Positions 54,546 through 63,468 of a DNA stretch of 64,000 nucleotides are shown one piece after another. The notes under the pieces were generated by a model. That model was not told where the DNA came from. It searched no databases and was given only the letters and a program-made list of their open reading frames with translations. The stretch covers positions 1 through 64,000 of IMG/VR virus record IMGVR_UViG_3300028581_000018; one strand, written 5' to 3'. Positions within the stretch are counted from its first letter, which is position 1. The number at the start of each line of letters is the position of its first letter. The stretch comes from a virus. The translations under genes were made by a program, and so were the position numbers.

Positions 54546-55181
54546 TTAGATATATTTAAATGTTGTTTTATTTATTCTTTTTCCTAATAGGATTCTTGAA
54601 AGAGAACCTTTGGTCATTCCAATTAACTCACAAACTTCAGCTAATGAGCTATATATAACGCCTGTTGTAATATCTATAATTTTTTTTCCTCTTTTTTCCC
54701 TATGTAGCTTTGTATAGTTTATACCTTCTCTTGATCTTTTTAAAAGTTCTTTATGTTGACAAGAAAGTGTCCTTTGTTTTAAAGCTTCAATACAGGCTTG
54801 AGATGGTTTTTTGCCTTTATTTGCTTGTCTTAATTTTTCTATTGTTGCTTCTGAATGTATAGAGCAACCATTTGGATTTGTAGGTTTTATATTATAACCA
54901 GTTGATCTGTCCAAACAATTTAATTCATTAACCCAATAGTGTTCTCTAGCATGTAAATTACTGATGTCACATTTTTCAATCATCTCGAAAATAAAATTTT
55001 CTTCACCGTACTTAGTCCATGCTCTTTGCAAATAACTATTATTATGTTTGTCTTTTCTTAAATCATAGAGATGTCCATTTATTCTAGTTCTTACATTGGA
55101 AGCACAACCAATATATATTTTACCGTTAGTTATACTAGTAATTTTATATATTCCAGGAGTTGATTGTATATAAGTAGCCAT
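54546..55181 (-). CDS. Free-standing GIY-YIG endonuclease inserted in the late operon
   Basis: PGIYKITSITNGKIYIGCAS near residue 9-28 is the GIY-YIG motif; RTRINGHLYDLRKDKHNN and FIFEMIEKCDISNLHAREHYW supply the conserved Arg and Glu. A NUMOD-like C-terminus ends GMTKGSLSRILLGKRI. 211 residues. It lies between two structural genes with 2- and 5-base gaps and no sign of an intron around it. Its first five residues, MATYI, equal those of the gene downstream (51436-54543), as if it had been inserted at that gene's start. It can cut DNA for its own spread; target unknown. Confidence 0.85.
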   Translation of the reverse strand: MATYIQSTPGIYKITSITNGKIYIGCASNVRTRINGHLYDLRKDKHNNSYLQRAWTKYGEENFIFEMIEKCDISNLHAREHYWVNELNCLDRSTGYNIKPTNPNGCSIHSEATIEKLRQANKGKKPSQACIEALKQRTLSCQHKELLKRSREGINYTKLHREKRGKKIIDITTGVIYSSLAEVCELIGMTKGSLSRILLGKRINKTTFKYI

Positions 55182-55186
55182 ATCTT

Positions 55187-58100
55187 TTAACTAAATAAAC
55201 CTTTGTATTGTGTATAATAATTAGGATCTACTCCTGTATTTTGAGTCTTTGACTTGTACTCACGATCATATTGTTCTTTTGCAAATTGTGCAGCTTTATT
55301 ATCATCAACACCCATTTGTGACTTAATTTTTTCTTTTCTTTTTGCAATCTCATCCCAGTCATATTCTGCAGAAGCAGTTTGTGAACCGTCAAATGGTTTA
55401 GATACACCTGTTGGTAATACAAAACCACTACTTGGATCAACTTGATATTGTGGATTTAAAACATTTAACGCTTGCGTTTTCCCCCGGTTGGTAAGTGCAT
55501 TAGTGTAAGCTTGTGTATACTGCTGCCGTGCTTGATTTTTAGCATTCTCAAATTGTTGATTAGCTACTGTAGTTTTATCAAATATATTTGTAGCCCTATC
55601 AGCAGCCGCTTTTCTACCAGCATCTATTAAACCAACATTTATTTGGTTGGCTTGGTTATAGATATTTTGGTTAGCGTTATTAACAGATGATAATGTATCA
55701 GCTATACTTTTAGCAGCGTTGCCTTGTAAATCAGACATTCTAGCAGAAAAAGCTTGTGGCCCACTATATGAAGTTAAACCTTGTACAGCTTGTCCAGCAG
55801 ATTCATTAATTGCAGCAATTTGACGATCCGGGTCTATATATGATGCAAACATTTGTGGTGGTTCATATGGTGCTACAAAAGGTAACTGTTTGTTTATGTT
55901 ATACAAGTTACCAAAGGTAGCAAGATTAAGAACTTCATCCTGCGCCCACCATGGAGTAAATCCTGGTACACCAGGAATATTTTGATTTGTTTGCGTAGGT
56001 TGATCTGTTTCAGTTTCAGTAGTTGTACTTGGTTCTGTAAACTCTTCTTCAGCATATTTACCAGGATCATATCCAGCTAATTGACCACGAGTAGTATTAG
56101 CAAGTACATTATCAGCTCTAGAAATAGAGCCTGCCTTATCTCCTGTAATTTTATCATTAAACTTACCAGCTTGTTGTATGCTGTAAGGCTTAAGTTTTTC
56201 TTTCAGTGCTGGAGGTGCGTCTTTATCATCACGATACTTTAATAGATCTCTATAAGCAATGTAAGATAACTGTTGACCAATACCTGAAGTTCCAGATGGT
56301 GGTGTAATACCAATCTGTTTAAGTTTTGTATTTATATCTGCACCTGTTTCACCTGCTTTACTAACATCATAACCATGTGCCTGTAAAGCAAGATTAGCTT
56401 TTTCAAATTCTAAAAACTGTTGAACTATTTCATCAGGAGAAAGATTCCGCAGCTCATTTTTTTGAGCTTCTGTAATTTTTTCACCAAAATAGTCATTGTT
56501 GTCCAAACCCTTTTTAAACTGTTCAACAAATGCATCTTTAACATCAGTGTCACTAAATGTTTCTTCTATAGCAGCATATTGTTGAGCAAATCCTTTATTA
56601 TTATTAAAGATCTTCGTAAAATCATTAGACTGTTCATCAAGTGTAAATTGTCTTGGTTGAGATGTAACCTTTCTTAATTTACCATCTGCTGTTTCATAAA
56701 TATCACCAACATTTAAATTATTCTTATCAAAACCAGCATCTTCTTCTTTAGGATAGTTTGATTTTTTACCAGCATTATCAGATGCTGTAACTGGCGTAGT
56801 TTCAGTTTTAGTAGTTGTAGGAGAAGGAGTAGCTTCAGAGGATGTTTGATTAGTTGCAGATTGAGTAGGTGTAGTGGATGGTTGAGTAGTTGCAGGTTGC
56901 GTTTGAGTTACTGGAGTTGCAGTTGCAGGAGTATACTCAGATAAAGTTTTATCAAATGCAGCACCTTGATTTTTTTTGTTGTATGCGTCTTTTGCAAATG
57001 TAGGTTCGTAGTTATACTGTTGTGGGTTCTCAGTATAAAATTCGCGTGGTGTTTCAGTTGTCTTAGGAGCATTGTTATTAAAGTCAAAATTATTCCACAT
57101 CAAAGATCTAGGAACAAAATTATCTTTAAAGTTCTTAACATATACATCAGGTTCAGCATCTAAATTTTTTCCTGTTTGATATGAACCATTAATTTTAGCT
57201 TCATCAATAGAAGCAAAACTATTAGGGTTAGTTAAAAAAGAATTGTAATCAAAGTTTGGTACATCTTTAACTGTACCACCCATAGTAGAAGGATCTACAC
57301 TTCCACTAGCAACTAAAACTAAATCTTTAATTGAGCGACCAGTATTAAATTTATAATCAACAAGCCTTACTTGCATTTCAGGTTTTAAAGAATTATAATC
57401 TACACCTAACTTGGTAAGCTCATCAACTGTTTTTTGTATATGTTCTTTCATTTTAGTCTTATTACTACCAGTCCAGTTATCATCTGAATACTTACTTTGA
57501 TAAGACGTATTACCTTGTGTGGCTGCTTTACCACCTTTCATGCCAGCATCTCTTTCATGCTTAAGTATATACTTTGTCCAGTTATCATTCCAGCTATTAA
57601 ATGCTGTATCAATTGGATCTCCACTATTAGCTTGTGCTTGGCTATTAGCTGCATTTTGTAATGCTACTGCGTCATTTCCACGATATGTGCCAGATTGAGC
57701 ATCTGACTTTAAGATATTTATTAGACCTTCTTGATTAGAATCAAGATTAACTGCATTACCTGTTTGAAAAATAGGTAATGAAATACGTACACGAGATCTT
57801 GATTGTCCACCTTCACGCATATATGGCATGCCACCATATTCCATTACAGGGTTATAGTAAGATCCTCCATACATCATCATCATCTCTGGTGATACTCCTT
57901 GCATCATTTGTGGATCAACAGGTTGTTGATCTGGAGCCATCATTTGTTGAGCTTCTGGTTCTTCTTGAATTGGCCCTTGATTATATGACTCTGTTGGTAC
58001 ATCTTGTATGTTTTCTTCACCAGGTTGAGTTTGTGGTAAAAGCATTTCTGGTTTAATACCTTTGGACTCTAGGTAAGGCATCGCAATTACAGGTATCCCC

Positions 58101-58657
58101 TGGGGGAAACCTTTAATAGATTCTTGTGCTAAAGCTAAAGAACCTAATTTAAGATTAATGTTTTTAAGCATCATCTCTGCGGTGCGTACTTGTAAGGTGT
58201 CGCTGTTCTTATCTTGCAACATCTTACGATACTCATTACCTTTTTTGTTTATGTGGTTTGATATTTCCGCGGGGGTATATGCTTTCTTACCCTTCTTAGT
58301 AGGCATACCAAAGTATGCTAACAAATCAGGATCTTTTATAAGCATTGCCCTAGTATCAGAAAAGATAAAAGTGTTTTCAGGTAGATTAAGTGGTACGCCA
58401 CCGCTTGAGTGGCGGGGCCCAGATATCTTGTAGAACTCAGCCATGCCATCTTTGTTGATGTCACCCATGGCTGTTTCACCACCTTCAGCTTCTAAGTTAG
58501 CTTCATTTCTAGGAACACGAGTAAGTGCTTTACGAGATGTTAAGTCAGGAGTTTTAAACTCATTAACATTGGCACCACCCCACATGCTCATTTGACGAGC
58601 ATTTGCGGTAACCTCATTTCCGTATTGTGCTTTAGGTAATGTAACGCGAACTTTCAT
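55187..58657 (-). CDS. Virion protein with possible peptidoglycan-degrading domain, 1156 aa
   Basis: Begins VRVTLPKAQYGNEV, a motif that recurs near residue 283 (VRISLPIFQTGNAV). The N-terminal 120 residues hold GPRHSSGGVPLNLPENTFIFSDT, which I recall in gut-phage virion proteins. A Met/Gln/Gly-rich part (AQQMMAPDQQP, MMMYGG) follows. About 340-440 is a candidate lysozyme-like domain (YILKHERDAG, VRLVDYKFNTGRSIKDL), though the catalytic residue is uncertain. A Thr/Pro/Gln linker (about 575-620) includes TTQPSTTPTQS, shared with the 4049-residue protein. The C-terminus is rich in Asn/Gln/Ala. Probably a tail or ejection component; inferred. Confidence 0.65.
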   Translation of the reverse strand: MKVRVTLPKAQYGNEVTANARQMSMWGGANVNEFKTPDLTSRKALTRVPRNEANLEAEGGETAMGDINKDGMAEFYKISGPRHSSGGVPLNLPENTFIFSDTRAMLIKDPDLLAYFGMPTKKGKKAYTPAEISNHINKKGNEYRKMLQDKNSDTLQVRTAEMMLKNINLKLGSLALAQESIKGFPQGIPVIAMPYLESKGIKPEMLLPQTQPGEENIQDVPTESYNQGPIQEEPEAQQMMAPDQQPVDPQMMQGVSPEMMMMYGGSYYNPVMEYGGMPYMREGGQSRSRVRISLPIFQTGNAVNLDSNQEGLINILKSDAQSGTYRGNDAVALQNAANSQAQANSGDPIDTAFNSWNDNWTKYILKHERDAGMKGGKAATQGNTSYQSKYSDDNWTGSNKTKMKEHIQKTVDELTKLGVDYNSLKPEMQVRLVDYKFNTGRSIKDLVLVASGSVDPSTMGGTVKDVPNFDYNSFLTNPNSFASIDEAKINGSYQTGKNLDAEPDVYVKNFKDNFVPRSLMWNNFDFNNNAPKTTETPREFYTENPQQYNYEPTFAKDAYNKKNQGAAFDKTLSEYTPATATPVTQTQPATTQPSTTPTQSATNQTSSEATPSPTTTKTETTPVTASDNAGKKSNYPKEEDAGFDKNNLNVGDIYETADGKLRKVTSQPRQFTLDEQSNDFTKIFNNNKGFAQQYAAIEETFSDTDVKDAFVEQFKKGLDNNDYFGEKITEAQKNELRNLSPDEIVQQFLEFEKANLALQAHGYDVSKAGETGADINTKLKQIGITPPSGTSGIGQQLSYIAYRDLLKYRDDKDAPPALKEKLKPYSIQQAGKFNDKITGDKAGSISRADNVLANTTRGQLAGYDPGKYAEEEFTEPSTTTETETDQPTQTNQNIPGVPGFTPWWAQDEVLNLATFGNLYNINKQLPFVAPYEPPQMFASYIDPDRQIAAINESAGQAVQGLTSYSGPQAFSARMSDLQGNAAKSIADTLSSVNNANQNIYNQANQINVGLIDAGRKAAADRATNIFDKTTVANQQFENAKNQARQQYTQAYTNALTNRGKTQALNVLNPQYQVDPSSGFVLPTGVSKPFDGSQTASAEYDWDEIAKRKEKIKSQMGVDDNKAAQFAKEQYDREYKSKTQNTGVDPNYYTQYKGLFS

Positions 58658-58659
58658 AA

Positions 58660-61600
58660 TTATAAGTATTCAATTGTACCACCCATGCGTTGAATATAAG
58701 CAACTTCTTCAGGTGTCAAATCCATTTCATAAGTACCACCCATTTTCATCATACCCCCAAATTTAGCAAATCCACTTGACACACCGGGACTAAACTGTTG
58801 ACGTTGACCCATAAATGATTGATATGGTCTTGACATATCATATGTGTTTATGTTAATGCCCTCATCTGGGTTAGCATAAGTTTGTGCAAAGTAGTTATAA
58901 GGATCTGTTTCACGGTTTAACATTTCAGCTTGAGCAAGCTCCTGATCTGCACGATTTTTCAGATTAGTAATTAAATTGGCACCAGCATATCCTATGTCTC
59001 CATACTGTGTAACACTTAAAGGATCTTTTCTAAAATTAAGACCAAATGTTTTCATTGAAGCATCTGGATCAACTTCTTGAGCACGTTCTTTAGCTGTCTT
59101 AGTAGGTAACTGCATTGGTTGTGGGCGCGCCCCAACTAAAGCACTATTATCAAATGGCTCCATAGCAAATTCAGTGTCACCAAATGTTTTAGCAGACTGA
59201 CCAGGGTTAGAAATTGAACGTGGTGCTAAAGTTACTTCACTTGCATCAGGGCCTTGGAATCTAGGTAATCCACCATTTTTATAAAGATATAGTTGTCCCC
59301 CGTTTTGTTTATTTTTAAGAGGTGGTGCAACAGGAAAGTTTTCAATAAACTTTTTATCTTCTGGATTTCGAGAATCAATATAAACTGCAGTATCTCCTTC
59401 TGTACCAAATCTTTCAGTTAAACACTCTAAAGAATATGGTTCAAAGTTTGTACATCCATAGCTACCAAATCTATTATCAGGTTGACTAAACCTTTTAAGT
59501 CTTGATTGATATTCTACTGGATCATGATGTGGTTTTGCACCTATACCCTGTGAAGGATCCCACGTATAACCAGGTTTTGCTCCTGCACCATATACAACAT
59601 GCATTGCTAAAGGAGTTGTAGCAATAGGCGCATCTTCTCCAAAAGCAGCAATAGGTTTTTGATAATATCCAGGATAACCATAAATACTCTTATCGTATTT
59701 CATGTTATATGTTCCTGTTGGAGTAGATCTTGCCGCAGGATTGTCTTTTAAATATGATACTGGATAAGGATTGGCATTAGGATCTGTTTCATAATTTTTA
59801 CCAGCTAATCCCGTTAATACGGGAAACTTTTGATCAATTTTACCAGCTCTTACAAAATTGATAGTTCCTGTTGCCTTATCAACAATAACTCCAGATTCAA
59901 GATTGCTTCTTAAATCTTTATTTTCATAATAACCATCACCTTGAAATGGACTATTACCAGTATTTTTAAAATCAATACCATTTCTTCTTTGTAACAAAGG
60001 TGGTATTTTAACTTTTACATTGTTAACCTCTTTAGCATTTTGTTTTTTTGCTTGGTTAACTACTTTAGGAGTACTTGGCTTTTGATTATTAGATTGATCT
60101 ATTTGAGAACTTCTAGATGAAACATTAGTAGTTTTTGGTTGTTGAACCGTTTTAAAATCTTCAGTATTTTTTTTACGATTTATATCATTAACCAGTTGAA
60201 TATTTCCAGAAAGAAGTTCTTTTTTTAATGTAGAATTTTGTTCATAAGTACCAGTATAAGGTTCATCAAAATAATCTTGGAATATTTTTTTTCTAGATTC
60301 AAAAGATGGATCATACCCTTTACTCTTTACTATATCATAAAGTGTTGATCCACCAGTTTGATATGAATCTTCTTGATAAAAAGATTGTTTATTTCTTGGA
60401 TTAGGTTGACTAACTTTAAAACTCTCTTCTCTCTTCAATGCATCTACTTCACTTTGGTTAGTAAGATTAATTGGGCCAGCACCACTTAAATCAATTGGTG
60501 TTAGTGATTGTCTCATGTAATTTATAGCATCACTATTAGGTGCAAAATTGTTGTCAGCTTCCTGACCATATGCACCAGTATAAGAAGGATCTCTTGGTAT
60601 AGATTGGTTAATACTTTGAGTAGGTAAACCAGTAATACTGGTAGGAGGAATTTGTTGTATACCTGGCGTATACTGTGATGGTGGAGTTACTGAATAATCT
60701 CTTATATTAGTTTGTTGTGGAGGTGATATATTGTTTGGATCTAATAGAGGTGGTACACCAATTCTAGCGGGTTTATTAGAAGATGTAGTGCCAGATGTAG
60801 TTGATGTTTCTTGTGGAAAATTAAGTGGAGGTAACGATCTACTAAACTGCATTGACAAGGTTCTAGGATTATTAATATTTCCTAAAAAACCTTTTTTAGC
60901 TTCTACGTTAGATAAATAAGATCTGTCTAATGGTATAGTGCCATATACTTTTTGAGCATCTGCAAAATCTCTAGCGCTTTTTCTTGTAAGACTATACCCA
61001 CGCGGTTGAAACCAATCATTAGAAATTGGCGCCGCGCCAAACATGCTTAACAAGTTACTCATATTTACACTCCTACCTATTCCTGGATATTGTGGAGTAG
61101 CACCCCTATTTTGAGCAGCTAGTAGCTGATTAAACTGTTCAGGAGTAAGTGATATGTTACCCGTATTAGACGTATTACCTGTTTGACTATTCTGAGTGCC
61201 TTGAAAAGTTGGTAAACCACCATATCTCATCATAGGGGGTTGGCTAAAGTAATCCATACTTTGTTCAACTGCTTCGTCAGCCATTGTATTAGCTACATTG
61301 CGCTGTATGCCAGCGACGAATTTTTTGAGACGCTCACCGCCATATGAAGAATCACCAGTAGGTAAACCATCTGTGTTTACCATTTCCTGTGCCATACCGC
61401 GCGCAGCTTTTTTAAGCTGAGATGTAAATTTATTACGCCCACGCTTTGAACCACCATACATATAATCTTCCTCACCATAATCTGCAGTGGCTGCCTCAAC
61501 AGCAGCGTTATACTGTTCTTCTTCAGCTTCTAAACCTGCAAGCTCTTCTGGAGTTGGTGTATTGTAAGATTTTTGATATTGAGCTGGTTGTGCAGATTCA

Positions 61601-61971
61601 TCTTCTTCATCATACATACTTTGTTGTTGCTCATCAACCATTTGATTTTGTTGACGAGATTGTTGCATAGTATAGTATTTCTGAACAGTACCAACCATTT
61701 CTTGTAATGCAGCCTGTTGATCTTCTTGACTCATTGAAGAAATTTGGCTCATTACTTCTTCAGGATCTGATTCTGTAATCTCAGAATACATTTGAATGTA
61801 TTGCATTATTTCATCATCACCACCACCACCTTGTTGCTGTTGCTGTTGTTGTTGACCCCAAGGCATACCACCCACTTGAAAACTAGATAACATTGCATTA
61901 TCGTCAGTTTGCATAGGCCCGTAAAAAGCATAGTCATATAAGTTGGCGCCGGGAGTATATTCTGGTAACAT
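58660..61971 (-). CDS. Virion protein with L,D-transpeptidase-like domain, 1103 aa
   Basis: A poly-Gln tract of eight with four Gly follows VGGMPWG near residue 42, then an acidic Gln-rich region. A YkuD-type (L,D-transpeptidase) domain lies at about 680-880: a strand with TGTINFVRAGKI, RSTPTGTYNM, MHVVYGAGAKPG, and the catalytic motif FGSYGCTNFEP (S-x-G-C-T/I-N) near 838. In bacteria this fold forms or cleaves peptidoglycan cross-links with the Cys as nucleophile. Here it may remodel the cell wall during entry. GG-P-F/Q motifs recur (YGGLPTFQ, NGGLPRFQ, FGGMMKMGG). The next gene begins 2 bases away. Confidence 0.75.
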   Translation of the reverse strand: MLPEYTPGANLYDYAFYGPMQTDDNAMLSSFQVGGMPWGQQQQQQQQGGGGDDEIMQYIQMYSEITESDPEEVMSQISSMSQEDQQAALQEMVGTVQKYYTMQQSRQQNQMVDEQQQSMYDEEDESAQPAQYQKSYNTPTPEELAGLEAEEEQYNAAVEAATADYGEEDYMYGGSKRGRNKFTSQLKKAARGMAQEMVNTDGLPTGDSSYGGERLKKFVAGIQRNVANTMADEAVEQSMDYFSQPPMMRYGGLPTFQGTQNSQTGNTSNTGNISLTPEQFNQLLAAQNRGATPQYPGIGRSVNMSNLLSMFGAAPISNDWFQPRGYSLTRKSARDFADAQKVYGTIPLDRSYLSNVEAKKGFLGNINNPRTLSMQFSRSLPPLNFPQETSTTSGTTSSNKPARIGVPPLLDPNNISPPQQTNIRDYSVTPPSQYTPGIQQIPPTSITGLPTQSINQSIPRDPSYTGAYGQEADNNFAPNSDAINYMRQSLTPIDLSGAGPINLTNQSEVDALKREESFKVSQPNPRNKQSFYQEDSYQTGGSTLYDIVKSKGYDPSFESRKKIFQDYFDEPYTGTYEQNSTLKKELLSGNIQLVNDINRKKNTEDFKTVQQPKTTNVSSRSSQIDQSNNQKPSTPKVVNQAKKQNAKEVNNVKVKIPPLLQRRNGIDFKNTGNSPFQGDGYYENKDLRSNLESGVIVDKATGTINFVRAGKIDQKFPVLTGLAGKNYETDPNANPYPVSYLKDNPAARSTPTGTYNMKYDKSIYGYPGYYQKPIAAFGEDAPIATTPLAMHVVYGAGAKPGYTWDPSQGIGAKPHHDPVEYQSRLKRFSQPDNRFGSYGCTNFEPYSLECLTERFGTEGDTAVYIDSRNPEDKKFIENFPVAPPLKNKQNGGQLYLYKNGGLPRFQGPDASEVTLAPRSISNPGQSAKTFGDTEFAMEPFDNSALVGARPQPMQLPTKTAKERAQEVDPDASMKTFGLNFRKDPLSVTQYGDIGYAGANLITNLKNRADQELAQAEMLNRETDPYNYFAQTYANPDEGININTYDMSRPYQSFMGQRQQFSPGVSSGFAKFGGMMKMGGTYEMDLTPEEVAYIQRMGGTIEYL

Positions 61972-61998
61972 AGTATCTGTATTAAGGTTAAAATACGA

Positions 61999-63468
61999 TT
62001 ATTTTTTGGATTTAGAAAATCTAGGGGACTGGCGTTGTATGAAGTTTAGTACTGGGTCTCCTGCTGTTGGTAGAGAACCGCCAAATTGCTTAGACATATA
62101 TTGCAACTGGTTTTCTCCAAAATATCCTTCTGGATTATAGGTAACATTGTAATTGTTATAAACTTCTGGATTTAACTGATAACCATACATTGATTCCATC
62201 CAAGCTGTAGGATGTTGTTTAGATTTTAACCACATACCTGTTTCTTCATCTACTGAAGGATAATGTCCTGCTTCATCTGGAGTGTAACCTAGCTCTGATG
62301 CTCTTTTCATATTGTAGTCACCACCCTTTTGAAAGTTTAGATTACCACCAAATCTTTGCATAGGTTGTGCATCTTGCATTTGATTTACTCCGTATGCTCC
62401 TGCTCCTATACCCATAACTGGTGCTAATGCTTTATATATATTAGGATTAGTCATGTCAAAAAATCCTACATTACCTGTTGCTGATTTAAGTTGTTTGTTT
62501 TTAGGAATACTCTGTTCCCATGCATATTTACCTGTTAAAGGATTAGGTCTAGCTAACTGTGGATTAAACTGACCCTCGTATTGAAATCTTGGTAACGCTC
62601 CGCCTAGTTGTTTAAAACTATCATATCCTTTTTGTATAGATTTATCTTTAGCTTTCTGTACGCTTGTTCTAAAACTTCCCCTATTTTCACCTTTTTCTAT
62701 CTTTTTATGACCTTGTAACCATAAATCTACTAATGGCAATTTATTATCAGCATAATCTTTAAGCTTTGCACTTGACTCAGATAAGTTTATTAAGAATAAA
62801 GAGTATTGTTGTTCTGGAGAAAGTTCAAGTGCAGACTTAGCACTTAGTATTTTAGGATCCGGTTTAAGGTTTAATCTATCAGATATTCTCTGATATCTAT
62901 TTTGAGCAGTTATTAAAGAAGGAGCTTCAAATTGAAATATTCCTCTTCCAGGGCCTCCACTATTTTGCATTTGTAAAGGATCCATTGTGTGACCAGATTC
63001 ATGATAACCAATAGTGTCAGCCATGTGTCCCCATAAATCTCTAGTACCACCTCTGGTTTCTACTAAATAATCTAGTGTGTTATCTAAATCTAGAACATCA
63101 GATTTTTTCTTTTCCATGTACTCTGCATTAGGATTAATGTTCATATGAACTCTTAATGCATCTGGTTGTTGAATAGGTACTTGTAATCCTACTTGAGCCA
63201 TGGGTAACTCTAGAACATTCTTACCAGGAAACTGATACTCTTGATTGGGATACATCATTTGACCATATCCTGTTTCATCTTGACCATATACTGGATAAGG
63301 GACTCCACGCATCGTAATTCTACCATCATCTGTTGGCACCATTGTATTCATACCTGGAAAATCCCACTGACCCCTTTGAGAAACTATAATATTTTTTACT
63401 TTCTCAAACATTTCATTAGGCCCACCTGGTAAGCCTTGTCTAGAATTTTTTGAATAAGTCTTTTTCAT
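61999..63468 (-). CDS. Virion protein with lysozyme/transglycosylase-like domain, 489 aa
   Basis: A lysozyme-fold domain is likely at about 135-290: MADTIGYHESGHTMDPLQ has a Glu placed as the catalytic acid (HESG), and PGRGIFQFEAPS matches the G-x-x-QF strand of transglycosylases, followed by AQNRYQRISDRLNL. Later parts carry the GG-P-F/Q repeats (LGGALPRFQYEGQF, FGGNLNFQKGG, FGGSLPTAGD). The start MKKTYSKNSRQGLPGG is basic. It overlaps the upstream gene by 4 bases. Inferred role: cell-wall digestion at entry. Exact cleavage unknown. Confidence 0.7.
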   Translation of the reverse strand: MKKTYSKNSRQGLPGGPNEMFEKVKNIIVSQRGQWDFPGMNTMVPTDDGRITMRGVPYPVYGQDETGYGQMMYPNQEYQFPGKNVLELPMAQVGLQVPIQQPDALRVHMNINPNAEYMEKKKSDVLDLDNTLDYLVETRGGTRDLWGHMADTIGYHESGHTMDPLQMQNSGGPGRGIFQFEAPSLITAQNRYQRISDRLNLKPDPKILSAKSALELSPEQQYSLFLINLSESSAKLKDYADNKLPLVDLWLQGHKKIEKGENRGSFRTSVQKAKDKSIQKGYDSFKQLGGALPRFQYEGQFNPQLARPNPLTGKYAWEQSIPKNKQLKSATGNVGFFDMTNPNIYKALAPVMGIGAGAYGVNQMQDAQPMQRFGGNLNFQKGGDYNMKRASELGYTPDEAGHYPSVDEETGMWLKSKQHPTAWMESMYGYQLNPEVYNNYNVTYNPEGYFGENQLQYMSKQFGGSLPTAGDPVLNFIQRQSPRFSKSKK

